From assembly GCF_000382425.1 (NCBI RefSeq), contig NZ_KB908292.1:124001-188000 (forward strand): a DNA stretch of 64,000 nucleotides. The letters run 5' to 3'. Each line of letters opens with the position of its first letter. Position 1 is the first letter of the stretch. The position numbers and the translations under genes were made by a program. A model generated the notes under the pieces. The model was not told the DNA's origin. It made no database searches and saw nothing but the letters and a program-made list of their open reading frames with translations. The DNA is from Empedobacter brevis NBRC 14943 = ATCC 43319 (GTDB lineage Bacteria; Bacteroidota; Bacteroidia; Flavobacteriales; Weeksellaceae). Shown in pieces: positions 45,184-55,243 of the stretch.

Positions 45184-48100
45184 TCCAAGTTTATGTCTAA
45201 TCCAAGACCTTGTAATTCATGTAACAATACGTTAAATGATTCTGGAATACCAGGTTCTGGCATTGGCTCTCCTTTTACGATTGCTTCGTAAGTTTTCGCA
45301 CGCCCAATTACGTCATCCGATTTAACTGTTAAGATTTCGCGTAAGATATTAGATGCACCAAATGCTTCTAATGCCCAAACCTCCATCTCTCCGAAACGCT
45401 GACCTCCGAATTGTGCTTTACCTCCTAATGGTTGTTGAGTAATTAATGAGTATGGTCCGATAGAACGCGCGTGCATTTTGTCGTCAACCATGTGTCCTAA
45501 TTTCAACATGTAAATCACTCCTACAGTTGCTTTTTGATCAAAACGTTCTCCAGTATTACCATCATATAAATATGTTGTACCGTGTTTTGGAATACCTGCT
45601 TCTTCTGTGATTCTATCGATATCAGCGATTTCAGCACCATCGAAAATAGGTGTAGCAAATTTTTGCCCCATTTTAAGTCCAGCCCATCCTAATACCGTTT
45701 CATAAATCTGACCGATATTCATACGAGATGGTACCCCAAGTGGATTCAATACGATATTTACTGGCGTTCCGTCTTCTAAGAAAGGCATATCTTCGTCGCG
45801 AACAATACGTGCAACAATACCTTTGTTACCGTGACGTCCCGCCATTTTATCTCCTACTCTTAGTTTACGTTTTTTCGCAATGTAGATTTTCGCTAATTTA
45901 ACGATCCCTGCAGGTAACTCATCACCAACAGAAATTGTGAATCTTTCACGGTTAAGAGCTCCTTGTAAATCGTTGTACTTAATTTTATAATTATGTAACA
46001 ACTCTTTTACTAATTCGTTCTTATCCTCATCTGTTGTCCAAAGAGATTCTGTACCAGTTAAGTTTAAGAAATCTTCAACGTTAGATAAGATTTTTTGCGT
46101 ATATTTTACCCCTTTCTTGATGACCTCTTCGTTCAAGTCGTTGTAAATACCTTGAGAAGTTTTTCCGTTCAATAAAACGTATAATTTCTCTAATAAAATC
46201 TCTCTTAATTCATTGAATTTAACGTCGTACTCTGCTTCTACACTATCAATGATTGCTTTGTCTTGAGAACGTTTACGTTTATCCTTAATGCTACGTGAAA
46301 ACAATTTTTTGTCGATAACAACACCACGTAATGATGGAGAAGCTTTAAGAGAAGCATCTTTAACATCTCCCGCTTTATCACCAAAAATTGCACGTAATAA
46401 TTTTTCTTCTGGTGTTGGATCAGATTCTCCTTTAGGGGTAATCTTACCAATCAAAATATCACCAGGTTTTACTTCTGCTCCAATACGGATCATACCGTTT
46501 TCGTCTAAGTCTTTTGTTGCCTCTTCCGAAACGTTAGGAATATCAGAAGTTAATTCTTCCATACCTAATTTTGTATCACGTACATCTAATGAATATTCAT
46601 CGATGTGGATAGATGTAAACCAGTCTTCGCGAACAGCTTTTTCAGAGATTACAATAGCATCCTCGAAGTTGTACCCTTGCCAAGGCATAAAGGCAACAAC
46701 CATGTTACGACCAATTGCTAATTCTCCTCCTTCTGTTGCATAACCTTCAGATAGAACTTGCCCTTTCTCTACACGGTCACCAATTTTTACGATTGGTTTC
46801 AACGTAATTGTAGTTCCTTGGTTCGTTTTTCTGAATTTAGTTAAGTTATATGTTTTCTCTGCAGTATCGAAGCTTACTAACTCTTCATCCTCTGAGCGAT
46901 CATATTTAATTGTTATAATGTCAGCATCAACATAAGTTACTGTACCTTCACGTTCTGCATTTACTAAGATTCTAGAATCTTTTGCAACTTGTTTTTCTAA
47001 TCCAGTACCTACAATTGGTGCTTGAGGTTTTAATAATGGAACTGCCTGACGCATCATGTTCGATCCCATTAACGCACGGTTGGCGTCATCATGCTCCAAG
47101 AAAGGAATTAATGATGCTGAGATAGAGGCAATCTGGTTAGGTGCAACGTCGATTAAATCTACTTCTGATGGAGTTACAACTGGGAAATCTCCATCTTCAC
47201 GAGCAGTTACACGTTCAGTAGCAATAGTCCCATCGTCTTCCATGTCGATATTGGCTTGAGCAATTACTTTAGATTCTTCCTCTTCCGCAGTTAAGTAGAT
47301 AGGTGCTGATTCGACGTCCACTTTTCCTTCTTCTACCTTTCTGTACGGTGTTTCGATGAATCCTAAGTTATTAACTTTAGCGAATACACATAATGACGAA
47401 ATCAAACCAATGTTTGGTCCCTCAGGAGTTTCAATTGGACATAAACGTCCATAATGAGTGTGGTGTACGTCACGTACCTCGAATCCCGCTCTTTCTCTTG
47501 ATAAACCTCCAGGTCCTAATGCTGATAAACGACGTTTGTGCGTAATCTCTGATAATGGATTGGTTTGATCCATGAACTGAGATAACTGATTCGTTCCGAA
47601 GAATGAGTTGATAACAGATGATAATGTTTTTGCATTAATCAAATCGATTGGTGTGAACACCTCATTGTCACGAACATTCATTCTTTCACGGATAGTTCTA
47701 GCCATACGAGCTAAACCTACTCCGAATTGGCTTGCCATTTGCTCACCTACCGTTCTTACACGACGGTTAGATAAGTGATCGATATCATCTACCTCTGCTT
47801 TAGAGTTGATTAATTCGATTAAGTATTTAATAATCGAAATGATATCTTCACGAGTCAATACTTGGATATCCTCGCTAATGCTTAAGCCTAATTTTTTATT
47901 TAATCTGTAACGACCTACTTCACCTAATGAATAACGTTGATCAGAGAAGAATAATTTATCAATAATTCCTCTTGCTGTTTCCTCATCTGGTGGCTCAGCG
48001 TTACGTAATTGTCTATAGATGTACTCTACTGCTTCTTTTTCAGTATTCGTAGGGTCTTTTTGTAAAGTATTATGGATAATTCCATAATCAGCAGAATTGA

Positions 48101-49019
48101 TATCTTCTTTGTGTAATAAAATTGTTTTTACACCTGAATCTACGATTTGATCAATGTGATCTTTTTCTAAGATTGTTTCACGGTCTAAGATAATTTCATT
48201 ACGTTCAATAGATACAACCTCTCCTGTATCTTCATCCACGAAATCCTCGTGCCATGTATTTAATACACGTGCAGCAAGTTTACGACCTACAACTTTCTTT
48301 AAATTAGCTTTATTAACTTTTACTTCTTCTGCTAAATCGAAAATTTCTAAGATATCTTTATCTCTTTCATATCCGATAGCACGTAATAAAGTAGTTAATG
48401 GTAACTTTTTCTTACGATCGATGTAAGCGTACATTACGCTGTTGATGTCTGTTGCGAACTCAATCCAAGATCCTTTAAAAGGAATAATACGAGATGAATA
48501 CAATTTTGTACCATTCGCATGGAAAGATTGTCCGAAAAATACCCCAGGAGAACGGTGTAATTGAGATACAATAACACGCTCCGCACCATTGATAATAAAT
48601 GATCCTGAAGGAGACATATAAGGAATTGTTCCTAAATAAACGTCTTGTACAACAGTTTCGAAATCTTCGTGTTCTTCGTCAGTACAGTACAATTTAAGAC
48701 GAGCTTTCAATGGTACACTGTACGTTAATCCTCTTTCGATACACTCATCAATTGTGTAACGTGGTGGATCTACGAAATAATCTAAGAATTCTAAAACAAA
48801 CTGATTGCGTGTATCCGTAATTGGAAAATTCTCAGCAAATGTTCGGTAAAGACCTTCATTTTTTCGTTGGTCAGGTCTTGTTTCCAACTGGAAAAAATCT
48901 TCAAACGATTTGATCTGAATGTCAAGGAAATCTGGGAACTGAGCGACTGCTTTTGCAGATGAAAAGCTCAATCTTTCTTTTTTCTCAGTCGAGTTGCTTA
49001 ATGTTGCTTTAGTGGCCAA
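45177..49019 (-). CDS. rpoB: RNA polymerase subunit beta
   Basis: RpoB has 1280 residues. The rifampicin pocket reads [20 protein letters not shown] then LSALGPGGL, with the wild-type Asp, His and Ser at the classical resistance positions. [31 protein letters not shown] is the conserved core. [15 protein letters not shown] and [13 protein letters not shown] near the C-terminus are intact. It follows rplL after a 102-base gap that holds a 17-base hairpin. The end has tandem stops inside a second hairpin before rpoC. Confidence 0.99.
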   Translation of the reverse strand: MATKATLSNSTEKKERLSFSSAKAVAQFPDFLDIQIKSFEDFFQLETRPDQRKNEGLYRTFAENFPITDTRNQFVLEFLDYFVDPPRYTIDECIERGLTYSVPLKARLKLYCTDEEHEDFETVVQDVYLGTIPYMSPSGSFIINGAERVIVSQLHRSPGVFFGQSFHANGTKLYSSRIIPFKGSWIEFATDINSVMYAYIDRKKKLPLTTLLRAIGYERDKDILEIFDLAEEVKVNKANLKKVVGRKLAARVLNTWHEDFVDEDTGEVVSIERNEIILDRETILEKDHIDQIVDSGVKTILLHKEDINSADYGIIHNTLQKDPTNTEKEAVEYIYRQLRNAEPPDEETARGIIDKLFFSDQRYSLGEVGRYRLNKKLGLSISEDIQVLTREDIISIIKYLIELINSKAEVDDIDHLSNRRVRTVGEQMASQFGVGLARMARTIRERMNVRDNEVFTPIDLINAKTLSSVINSFFGTNQLSQFMDQTNPLSEITHKRRLSALGPGGLSRERAGFEVRDVHHTHYGRLCPIETPEGPNIGLISSLCVFAKVNNLGFIETPYRKVEEGKVDVESAPIYLTAEEEESKVIAQANIDMEDDGTIATERVTAREDGDFPVVTPSEVDLIDVAPNQIASISASLIPFLEHDDANRALMGSNMMRQAVPLLKPQAPIVGTGLEKQVAKDSRILVNAEREGTVTYVDADIITIKYDRSEDEELVSFDTAEKTYNLTKFRKTNQGTTITLKPIVKIGDRVEKGQVLSEGYATEGGELAIGRNMVVAFMPWQGYNFEDAIVISEKAVREDWFTSIHIDEYSLDVRDTKLGMEELTSDIPNVSEEATKDLDENGMIRIGAEVKPGDILIGKITPKGESDPTPEEKLLRAIFGDKAGDVKDASLKASPSLRGVVIDKKLFSRSIKDKRKRSQDKAIIDSVEAEYDVKFNELREILLEKLYVLLNGKTSQGIYNDLNEEVIKKGVKYTQKILSNVEDFLNLTGTESLWTTDEDKNELVKELLHNYKIKYNDLQGALNRERFTISVGDELPAGIVKLAKIYIAKKRKLRVGDKMAGRHGNKGIVARIVRDEDMPFLEDGTPVNIVLNPLGVPSRMNIGQIYETVLGWAGLKMGQKFATPIFDGAEIADIDRITEEAGIPKHGTTYLYDGNTGERFDQKATVGVIYMLKLGHMVDDKMHARSIGPYSLITQQPLGGKAQFGGQRFGEMEVWALEAFGASNILREILTVKSDDVIGRAKTYEAIVKGEPMPEPGIPESFNVLLHELQGLGLDINLEE

Positions 49020-49062
49020 TTTCGAATGAATTTTGGTTTATATAATGACTTTATGCGTAAAA

Positions 49063-49101
49063 AGGTTTAGACCTAACACATCCCGTGTTAGGTCCAAACC
49101 T
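49063..49101 (-). promoter_or_regulatory. rplL-rpoB attenuator-like hairpin
   Basis: On the minus strand a 17-base stem with one G-U pair (49085-49101 with 49063-49079) and a GGGAT loop, followed by TTTTACGC. It lies 20 bases after rplL and 43 before rpoB. Partial termination or RNA processing here would lower rpoBC relative to ribosomal proteins, as at the same junction in E. coli (by analogy). Confidence 0.7.
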
Positions 49102-49121
49102 ATATTTTTGAGTAATAAAAA

Positions 49122-49490
49122 TTACTTCAATTCTACTACTGCACCAGCTTCTTCTAGCTGTTTCTTTAAAGCTTCAGCTTCATCTTTAGAAACTGCTTCT
49201 TTAACTGTAGCTGGAGTTGAATCTACTAAATCTTTAGCTTCTTTTAATCCTTTTCCAGTTAATTCTTTAACTAATTTAACAACTGCTAATTTAGATGCAC
49301 CTGCTTCCTTTAAGATTACGTCGAATTCTGATTGCTCTTCTGCAGCTTCACCTGCTCCACCTGCAGCAACAACTACAGCAGCAGCAGCTGGTTCGATTCC
49401 GTACTCATCCTTTAAGATTGTAGATAATTCATTAACTTCTAATACTGTTAAGTTTACTAACTCTTCAGCTAATTTTTTTAAATCTGCCAT
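49122..49490 (-). CDS. rplL: ribosomal protein L7/L12
   Basis: The 122-residue stalk protein recruits translation factors to the large subunit. The N-terminal dimerisation part ([34 protein letters not shown]) is followed by an Ala/Gly-rich hinge ([17 protein letters not shown]) and the conserved factor-binding domain ([38 protein letters not shown]). It is 46 bases after rplJ. A hairpin separates it from rpoB, so the ribosomal genes can be made in excess of rpoBC. Confidence 0.99.
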   Translation of the reverse strand: MADLKKLAEELVNLTVLEVNELSTILKDEYGIEPAAAAVVVAAGGAGEAAEEQSEFDVILKEAGASKLAVVKLVKELTGKGLKEAKDLVDSTPATVKEAVSKDEAEALKKQLEEAGAVVELK

Positions 49491-49536
49491 TTTAATGCTT
49501 TTTGTTTTTTAAACTTTTATTTAATATGAGTGTGTC

Positions 49537-50052
49537 TTATTCCTCTGAAGCTCCTTCTGCTTTCGCATTTTCTTTGTTCTCTAATTGAGAAACAACCGTT
49601 TTGATTGGAGATTGAAGTAACATGATGATATCTGCGATTAATTCTTCACGAGATTTCAATGCTACTAATTGAGGTAATTTGTCATCACCTACAAATATAT
49701 TATCTTCAATCCAAGCTCCTTTTAAGATAGGTTTTTCAGATTTTTTTCTGAAAGTATCGATTACTTTTGCTGGTGCATTACCAACTTCAGCAGTCATTAA
49801 AGCTGTATTTCCTTTTAAAGATCCGTAAAGCTCTTCGAAGTTTTTATCTTCGATTTGCTCCATAGCTTTCTTTAATAAAGTGTTTTTTACTACGCGTAAA
49901 GTAACATTGCTTTTGTAGCAAGCTCTTCTTAATTCAGTAGTATTAACAGCGTTTAATCCGTCGATATTTGCTAAGTAGATAATTTTTGCTTCTGCTAATA
50001 CAGCTTGCAACTCATCTATCATATTTGCTTTATCTTGTTTTGTCATTGCCAT
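49537..50052 (-). CDS. rplJ: ribosomal protein L10
   Basis: The 171-residue L10 anchors L7/L12 dimers to 23S rRNA. KIIYLANIDGLNAVNTTELRRACYKSNVTLRVVKNTLLKKAM is the rRNA-binding N-domain, and the C-terminal helix (SREELIADIIMLLQSPIKTVVSQLENKE) is where L7/L12 binds. It starts 12 bases after rplA, which leaves no room for the usual L10 leader between the genes. Feedback control, if present, must use sequence within the rplA end or elsewhere (inference). Confidence 0.98.
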   Translation of the reverse strand: MAMTKQDKANMIDELQAVLAEAKIIYLANIDGLNAVNTTELRRACYKSNVTLRVVKNTLLKKAMEQIEDKNFEELYGSLKGNTALMTAEVGNAPAKVIDTFRKKSEKPILKGAWIEDNIFVGDDKLPQLVALKSREELIADIIMLLQSPIKTVVSQLENKENAKAEGASEE

Positions 50053-50064
50053 AATCTACTAATT

Positions 50065-50760
50065 TTAAGCGTTTACACTTTTTGGATCTACTGATACACC
50101 TACAGATTGAGTTGTAGAAAGCGTGATGCTTTTTACATATGTTCCTTTAGCAGCTGTTGGTTTTAATTTAATTAAAGTCTGAATTAATTCATTCGCATTT
50201 TCTTTAATTTTATCAGCATCAAAAGATACTTTACCAACTGCAGCGTGGATAATTCCGTAACGGTCTACTTTGAAGTCGATTTTACCTGCTTTTACTTCAG
50301 AAACGGCTTTACCAACCTCTAAAGTTACAGTACCTGATTTTGGGTTAGGCATTAATCCACGAGGTCCTAAAACACGTCCTAATGGTCCTAATTTACCCAT
50401 AACAGCTGGCATAGTAACGATAACGTCTACATCTGTCCAACCTTCTTTAATTTTTTGTAAGTATTCGTCTAATCCTACATAATCAGCACCCGCTGCTTTA
50501 GCTTCTGCTTCTTTATCTGGAGTAACTAATGCCAATACTTTTACATCTTTACCTGTTCCGTGTGGTAATGAAACTACTCCACGTACCATTTGGTTAGCTT
50601 TCTTAGGATCTACCCCTAAACGAACTGCTATATCTACAGATGCATCAAACTTTGCGTAGTTTACCTCTTTTACTAAAGATGATGCTTCATCAATAGTATA
50701 AAGTTTATTTTTCTCTACTTTAGCCTGTGCTTCTTTTTGTCTTTTTGTTAACTTTGCCAT
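50065..50760 (-). CDS. rplA: ribosomal protein L1
   Basis: The 231-residue L1 forms the mobile L1 stalk and in many bacteria represses its own operon. The family motifs are clear: [58 protein letters not shown] and [24 protein letters not shown]. It follows rplK after 17 bases and precedes rplJ by 12. Length and composition are normal. Confidence 0.99.
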   Translation of the reverse strand: MAKLTKRQKEAQAKVEKNKLYTIDEASSLVKEVNYAKFDASVDIAVRLGVDPKKANQMVRGVVSLPHGTGKDVKVLALVTPDKEAEAKAAGADYVGLDEYLQKIKEGWTDVDVIVTMPAVMGKLGPLGRVLGPRGLMPNPKSGTVTLEVGKAVSEVKAGKIDFKVDRYGIIHAAVGKVSFDADKIKENANELIQTLIKLKPTAAKGTYVKSITLSTTQSVGVSVDPKSVNA

Positions 50761-50777
50761 TTCCTAAAATGTTTTAA

Positions 50778-51218
50778 TTATTCTGGAGCTTGCCCACCTT
50801 TTACAGTTATACCCATAGAACGTGCAGTTCCAGCAACCATTTTCATAGCAGATTCAACAGTAAAACAGTTCATGTCCGCTAATTTGTCTTCAGCAATAGC
50901 TCTAACTTGATCCCAAGTAACAGTACCTACTTTTTGACGGTTAGGCACACCTGATGCTTTTTTTAATTTCGCAGCTTCCATTAACTGAACAGCAGCTGGT
51001 GGAGTTTTAATTACGAAATCAAATGATTTGTCTTGATACACCGTAATAACAACTGGTAACACTGCACCTTGTTTTTCTTGTGTACGTCCATTAAATTGTT
51101 TACAAAACTCCATGATGTTAACACCTGCAGCACCTAAAGCCGGACCTACTGGTGGCGAAGGATTTGCTTGTCCTCCTTTAACTTGAAGTTTTACAACTTT
51201 TTCAATTTTTTTTGCCAT
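50778..51218 (-). CDS. rplK: ribosomal protein L11
   Basis: The 146-residue L11 binds the GTPase-associated centre of 23S r[38 protein letters not shown] contains the conserved Pro-rich part, and [28 protein letters not shown]-type sequence with ARSMGITV forms the RNA-binding C-domain. It lies 70 bases after nusG, the largest gap in the rplKAJL block; that gap holds no clear hairpin. Normal length. Confidence 0.99.
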   Translation of the reverse strand: MAKKIEKVVKLQVKGGQANPSPPVGPALGAAGVNIMEFCKQFNGRTQEKQGAVLPVVITVYQDKSFDFVIKTPPAAVQLMEAAKLKKASGVPNRQKVGTVTWDQVRAIAEDKLADMNCFTVESAMKMVAGTARSMGITVKGGQAPE

Positions 51219-51288
51219 TTTTTTTAATTCTTAAAATTAAGCGTTATGTGGAAGCAGCCTAAATTTCTACTTTTAAATCGCTGAAAGA

Positions 51289-51837
51289 TTATGCAATCTT
51301 TTCAACTTGGTTAAAACTCAACTCAAGTGGTGTCTTACGTCCAAAGATTAGGACCATCACTTCAAGTTTACGTTTATCTTCAATGATTTTTTCAACTGTA
51401 CCGTTGAACCCATTGAATGGTCCGTCGATTACTTTAACAGTTTCACCTACCATGTAAGTTACACCTAAATTCGTATCTACGTTTTCTGCTAATTCGTCAA
51501 CTTTACCTAACATTCGGTTCACTTCCGATTGTCTCATTGGTACAGGATCACCTCCTTTCGTTGCACTCAAAAAGCTAATTACACCAGATGTATTCTTTAC
51601 CATGTGAGGAATTTCTCCTACAAGTTCAGCTTCAATCATGATATAACCTGGAAAATGTACTTTTTCCTTTTGATATTTTTTACCGTTACGGATTTGAATC
51701 ACTTTTTCCATAGGAACAACAATTTGTCCTACATAATCATTCAAATTCTGGTATTGAATTTCTCTTTCAATATAATCCTTAACTTTTAGCTCTTGTCCAG
51801 CCACAGTCTTGATTACATACCATTTCTTTTCACTCAT
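51289..51837 (-). CDS. nusG: transcription termination/antitermination protein NusG
   Basis: NusG binds RNA polymerase and links it to Rho or the ribosome. The 182 residues show the NGN domain (KKWYVIKTVAGQELKVKDYIE, VHFPGYIMIEAEL, MVKNTSGVISFL) and the C-terminal KOW domain (GETVKVIDGPFNGFNGTVEKI). It starts 32 bases after secE and precedes the ribosomal genes, the usual bacterial order. Nothing unusual in length or motifs. Confidence 0.98.
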   Translation of the reverse strand: MSEKKWYVIKTVAGQELKVKDYIEREIQYQNLNDYVGQIVVPMEKVIQIRNGKKYQKEKVHFPGYIMIEAELVGEIPHMVKNTSGVISFLSATKGGDPVPMRQSEVNRMLGKVDELAENVDTNLGVTYMVGETVKVIDGPFNGFNGTVEKIIEDKRKLEVMVLIFGRKTPLELSFNQVEKIA

Positions 51838-51869
51838 GATTCTAATTACTAAACGGGATATTTTACAAA

Positions 51870-52058
51870 CTAAAAAGCGCCATAGATAAAGTTAAGCACT
51901 TGTGTGAATAATGTATCTACCGCATATAAAAATATAGCTAACAAAACTGTAGCTATTGCAACAATAATTGTGTCTCTTTGTAAATCAGAAAATGATGGCC
52001 ATGTTACATGCTCTCTAAATTCTACAAAGGAATCTTTAATATATTGTACGACTTTCAT
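51870..52058 (-). CDS. secE: preprotein translocase subunit SecE
   Basis: The short SecE has 62 residues: a cytoplasmic amphipathic helix (VVQYIKDSFVEFREHVTWPSFSDLQRDT, with the conserved W-P) and one transmembrane helix (about 29-52, IIVAIATVLLAIFLYAVDTLF). I start at MKVVQYIKDSF (52058). Translation from an upstream in-frame start would run through the tRNA-Trp gene and is rejected. It clamps the SecYEG channel. It lies between tRNA-Trp and nusG as in many bacteria. Confidence 0.95.
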   Translation of the reverse strand: MKVVQYIKDSFVEFREHVTWPSFSDLQRDTIIVAIATVLLAIFLYAVDTLFTQVLNFIYGAF

Positions 52059-52073
52059 ATCGTTTTCATTTAG

Positions 52074-52144
52074 CACGGGCACAAGGATTCGAACCCTGAT
52101 CAACGGTTTTGGAGACCGCTATTCTACCATTGAACTATGCCCGT
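52074..52144 (-). tRNA. tRNA-Trp (CCA anticodon)
   Basis: The minus strand folds as a 71-base cloverleaf: acceptor ACGGGCA with TGCCCGT, anticodon loop CTCCAAA (anticodon CCA) and T arm AGGGTTCGAATCCTT. The 3' CCA is not encoded. It stands between tuf and secE. Confidence 0.97.
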
Positions 52145-52204
52145 AGAATAAAAAGAGTGGTAATCATTGAAGATTACCACATCTTCTTTATATTTTGACT
52201 ATAA

Positions 52205-53392
52205 TTAGTCTAAGATTTCAGTTACCTGACCAGCACCAACTGTACGTCCACCTTCACGGATTGCGAAACGTAAACCTTCGTTTAATGCGATTGGTTGTAA
52301 TAAATCAACTGTAATAGTTAAGTTATCTCCTGGTAAAACCATCTCAACTCCTTCTGGTAAGTTAATTTCCCCTGTTACGTCAGTTGTACGTACGTAGAAC
52401 TGTGGACGGTAACGGTTGTGGAATGGAGTGTGACGACCACCTTCTTCTTTAGTTAAGATATAAACCTCAGCTTTGAATTTTTTGTGTGGTTTAACAGATC
52501 CTTGTTTCGCGATAACCATACCACGACGGATTTCTGTTTTCTCAATACCACGTAATAATAAACCTACGTTATCACCAGCTTCACCTCTATCTAAGATTTT
52601 ACGGAACATTTCAACCCCAGTTACAGTAGAAGTCAATTTTTCTTCTCCCATACCTACGATATCAACTGCCTCCCCAGAGTTGATTACACCAGCCTCGATA
52701 CGTCCTGTTGCAACAGTACCACGACCTGTAATAGAGAATACATCCTCTACCGGCATTAAGAATGGTTTATCAGCATCACGAACTGGTTGCTCGATCCATT
52801 CATCAACATTGTTCATTAAGTTTAATACAGTTTCAACCCATTGAGGCTCACCGTTTAATGCACCTAAAGCAGATCCTTGGATAACAGGAGTGTTATCTCC
52901 GTCATATTCGTAAGAAGACAATAAATCTCTTACTTCCATTTCTACTAACTCTAATAACTCAGCATCGTCAACCATATCTACTTTGTTTAAGAAAACAACG
53001 ATACGAGGAACGTTTACTTGGCGACATAATAAGATGTGCTCACGAGTTTGAGGCATTGGACCATCAGTAGCAGCTACTACTAAGATACCACCATCCATTT
53101 GAGCAGCACCTGTAACCATGTTCTTTACGTAATCCGCGTGACCAGGACAGTCAACGTGTGCGTAGTGACGGTTAGCAGTTTCATACTCTACGTGAGATGT
53201 ATTAATTGTAATACCACGCTCTTTTTCTTCTGGAGCATTATCGATTTGATCGAAAGCTTTTGCTTCTGAATAACCAGCATCAGCTAATACTTTAGTAATC
53301 GCTGCAGTCAAAGTTGTTTTACCGTGGTCAACGTGACCAATAGTACCAATATTTAAGTGCGGCTTATTACGGTTGAAAGTTTCCTTTGCCAT
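52205..53392 (-). CDS. tuf: translation elongation factor Tu
   Basis: EF-Tu, 395 residues, brings aminoacyl-tRNA to the ribosome. GTPase motifs are GHVDHGKT (19-26), the switch region [26 protein letters not shown] and NKVDMVDD. Domain 2 ([13 protein letters not shown]) and domain 3 ([30 protein letters not shown]) are intact. It is preceded by three tRNA genes and followed by tRNA-Trp. A TATTTTTG element at 53461-53468 on the minus strand may be a second, internal promoter. Confidence 0.99.
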   Translation of the reverse strand: MAKETFNRNKPHLNIGTIGHVDHGKTTLTAAITKVLADAGYSEAKAFDQIDNAPEEKERGITINTSHVEYETANRHYAHVDCPGHADYVKNMVTGAAQMDGGILVVAATDGPMPQTREHILLCRQVNVPRIVVFLNKVDMVDDAELLELVEMEVRDLLSSYEYDGDNTPVIQGSALGALNGEPQWVETVLNLMNNVDEWIEQPVRDADKPFLMPVEDVFSITGRGTVATGRIEAGVINSGEAVDIVGMGEEKLTSTVTGVEMFRKILDRGEAGDNVGLLLRGIEKTEIRRGMVIAKQGSVKPHKKFKAEVYILTKEEGGRHTPFHNRYRPQFYVRTTDVTGEINLPEGVEMVLPGDNLTITVDLLQPIALNEGLRFAIREGGRTVGAGQVTEILD

Positions 53393-53460
53393 TTTACTTT
53401 TTATTAATTTCTATTGTTATACTTAAATTAAAAAAATAACTTTAAATTATTTTCTAAGTG

Positions 53461-53468
53461 CAAAAATA
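53461..53468 (-). promoter_or_regulatory. putative internal -7 element before tuf
   Basis: TATTTTTG on the minus strand (exact TAnnTTTG) lies 68 bases before the tuf ATG, after the tRNA genes. No clean -33 half. It could let tuf be made apart from the tRNAs. Confidence 0.4.
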
Positions 53469-53579
53469 CACTTTTTGATTTATATAAAGATATTTATTTT
53501 TGACTCGCGTTAACCTTGGTTTAAATGAGTTTCAACAACTACTTAAAAGATTAACTATACTGGGCGAACCAGAATTTTG

Positions 53580-53652
53580 AGCGGGAAACGGGACTCGAAC
53601 CCGCAACATTCAGCTTGGAAGGCTGACGCTCTACCAATTGAGCTATTCCCGC
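53580..53652 (-). tRNA. tRNA-Gly (TCC anticodon)
   Basis: The 73-base cloverleaf on the minus strand has acceptor GCGGGAA with TTCCCGC, D arm GCTCAATTGGTAGAGC, anticodon loop CTTCCAA (TCC) and T arm GCGGGTTCGAGTCCCGT. 3' CCA is not encoded. Confidence 0.97.
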
Positions 53653-53725
53653 ATTCACTTCTAAAAAGCTTTGCAAATTTACAGATTAAATCCTAAACCA
53701 CAAAAGTTTTTAAAAATTAAGTTTG

Positions 53726-53807
53726 TGGGGAGAGCAGGATTCGAACCTGCGAAGGTGAAACCAACGGATTTACAGTCCGTCCTCGTTGGCCGCTTGAGTA
53801 TCTCCCC
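53726..53807 (-). tRNA. tRNA-Tyr (GTA anticodon)
   Basis: The 82-base type II tRNA on the minus strand has acceptor GGGGAGA with TCTCCCC, anticodon loop with GTA (CTGTAAA), a long variable arm and T arm GCAGGTTCGAATCCTGC. It is 73 bases before tRNA-Gly. Confidence 0.97.
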
Positions 53808-53837
53808 GCCTTATTTTTTTTATTCTTTAAAACTTTG

Positions 53838-53911
53838 AGCCGATAGAGGGACTCGAACCCACGACCTGCTGATTACAAATCAGCTGCTCTAGCCAGCTGA
53901 GCTACATCGGC
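53838..53911 (-). tRNA. tRNA-Thr (TGT anticodon)
   Basis: The 74-base cloverleaf on the minus strand has acceptor GCCGATG with TATCGGC (one G-T pair), D arm GCTCAGCTGGCTAGAGC, anticodon loop TTTGTAA (TGT) and T arm GTGGGTTCGAGTCCC. It is the first tRNA of the unit. Confidence 0.97.
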
Positions 53912-53947
53912 ATTTTTATTTTTTAAAGACTTATTTAAAAGAACAGC

Positions 53948-53971
53948 CCGTTAAATATCTTTGTTTAACGG
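53948..53971 (-). promoter_or_regulatory. leader hairpin of the tRNA-tuf transcript
   Basis: CCGTTAAA (53948-53955) pairs with TTTAACGG (53964-53971). It starts a few bases after the -7 element, so it would form the 5' end of the tRNA transcript. The minus strand continues GCTGTTCTTTT, not a clean T run, so I do not call a terminator. Confidence 0.5.
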
Positions 53972-53975
53972 ACTG

Positions 53976-54006
53976 CAAATTTACGTTGTTTTTTGAATTA
54001 ACCAAA
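53976..54006 (-). promoter_or_regulatory. promoter of the tRNA-tuf-secE-nusG unit
   Basis: On the minus strand TTTG (54003-54006), 19 bases, then TAAATTTG (53976-53983). Both halves are consensus. It lies between hpf and tRNA-Thr and is the best-placed strong promoter for this highly expressed unit. Confidence 0.75.
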
Positions 54007-54041
54007 TTTTTAGGTTTTTTTTTTAGTCAATTCTTCATTTT

Positions 54042-54341
54042 TTATCTATCGCTGATTTTTTCTTTTTTTCTGATAATTAATTTTTTTAATGTATCTACCG
54101 ACAAATCAATACATTCTTCAAAAGACTGTCCAGTTTTACTCACAACGATATCATCTCCCGGCACTTCTAATTTGATATCAACTGTCTTGTTATGTTTTTC
54201 TGCAGTATTTTCTAGTTTAAATGAAACGTTCGCTGCAATGATTTTGTCTGACAAAGTTTCTAATTTTTCTAATTTTTTTTCTAAATACTCCTCTAAACCT
54301 GGTTTAGTGTTGAAGTTTACTGCTTGAAAGTTAATTGTCAT
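54042..54341 (-). CDS. hpf: short ribosome hibernation-promoting factor
   Basis: The 99 residues match the HPF/RaiA family, which binds between ribosomal subunits at the decoding site when growth slows. The family pattern is FNTKPGLEEYLEKKLEKLETLSDKI, then KLENTAEKHNKTVDIKLEVPGDDIVVSKTGQSFEECIDLSVDTLKKLI and a basic tail (RKKEKISDR). It is the short form and lacks the C-terminal dimerisation domain of long HPF. It starts two bases after the Xer-type recombinase gene and is probably translated with it. Confidence 0.92.
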   Translation of the reverse strand: MTINFQAVNFNTKPGLEEYLEKKLEKLETLSDKIIAANVSFKLENTAEKHNKTVDIKLEVPGDDIVVSKTGQSFEECIDLSVDTLKKLIIRKKEKISDR

Positions 54342-54343
54342 AA

Positions 54344-55243
54344 TTACTCTTTTTTGTTCTCACGCGGGTGAGCTTTGTTAAACACTTTTTTTAAATTTTC
54401 TATACTCCCATGTGTATAAATTTGAGTCGATGACAAACTTGAATGCCCTAAAATATCTTTCACTGCATTCAGATCTGCTCCGGAATCTAACATATGGGTT
54501 GCAAATGAATGCCTCAGCATATGAGGACTTTTTTTATGTTTTACACTTATAAGACTAAGATAATATTTTACTTTGGAATAAACAAGATTATCGTACAAAG
54601 GTTTTCCTTTTTCTGTTACAAAAACATTCGTACATTGTAAAGTAATTTCATTGTGTTTTCTTGAATTATAAACGGTTAAATCTTCTAACAAAAAGGCAGA
54701 AATTGGAATAATTCTTTCCTTATTTCTTTTCCCTAAAACTTTTATAGACAATGTCAAAGGGTCGATATCGGTTTCTTTTAAACCTATCAATTCTGCACGA
54801 CGTATTCCCGTTTGGTACATTACATCAATCATTAATCGATCACGTGCACCTTCGAAAGTATCCGGAAAGAAATCTTCATTATTTAACAAATCATTCAATT
54901 CCGTTTCTGTAAACGGAACCAACACCTGCTTATTCTGTTTTAATGAATGAATCTGTTCTATTGGATTTACTGTTAAATGATTCTCCTTGATTAAGTATTT
55001 ATAAAACGTGCGGAGAGCACTCAATTTGCGATTAACCGTTTTTTCAGATTTCTCCAATTCAGTTAAATACATGACAAATGCGCGAATATGATTTTTGGTA
55101 GCGAGTTGGATTTCAGATGAATTTTCTTCTTGTTGATAAAACGCAACAAAATCATCCAAATCTCTTTTATAACTTGTAATGGTTAGCGTAGAATAGTTTT
55201 TCTCGAGCGCTAAATAATCTAGAAACAGTTGAATAAATCCCAT
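54344..55243 (-). CDS. XerC/XerD-type tyrosine recombinase
   Basis: The 299 residues form a core-type Xer recombinase, which resolves chromosome dimers at dif. The N-terminal SAM-like domain is about 1-90. The catalytic set is Arg148 (TGIRRAEL), Lys172 (GKRNKE), His241 and Arg244 (HMLRHSFATHML), His267 (LGHSSLSSTQ) and Tyr276 (IYTHGS). Length, a housekeeping context (rpsU before, hpf after) and no att-like repeats nearby argue for a chromosomal Xer protein rather than a mobile integrase. I cannot tell XerC from XerD. Its promoter is fused with the rpsU terminator. Confidence 0.88.
   Translation of the reverse strand: MGFIQLFLDYLALEKNYSTLTITSYKRDLDDFVAFYQQEENSSEIQLATKNHIRAFVMYLTELEKSEKTVNRKLSALRTFYKYLIKENHLTVNPIEQIHSLKQNKQVLVPFTETELNDLLNNEDFFPDTFEGARDRLMIDVMYQTGIRRAELIGLKETDIDPLTLSIKVLGKRNKERIIPISAFLLEDLTVYNSRKHNEITLQCTNVFVTEKGKPLYDNLVYSKVKYYLSLISVKHKKSPHMLRHSFATHMLDSGADLNAVKDILGHSSLSSTQIYTHGSIENLKKVFNKAHPRENKKE

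Noticed and set aside
46288-46743. A 151-codon plus-strand frame inside rpoB
   Set aside because: It mirrors RpoB coding sequence and has no promoter or recognisable domain.
45177-49019. Rifampicin-resistance change in rpoB
   Set aside because: The pocket has the wild-type Asp, His and Ser at the classical positions.
51870-52103. Longer SecE starting at 52103
   Set aside because: The extra codons read through the tRNA-Trp gene; the SecE family starts at MKVVQYIKDSF.
53948-53971. Terminator of hpf
   Set aside because: The hairpin lies after the tRNA-tuf promoter and lacks a clean T run; a terminator there would stop the tRNA unit.
54344-55243. Phage or island integrase
   Set aside because: The length, intact Xer motifs, housekeeping neighbours and lack of att-like repeats point to the chromosomal Xer protein, although tRNA genes are near.
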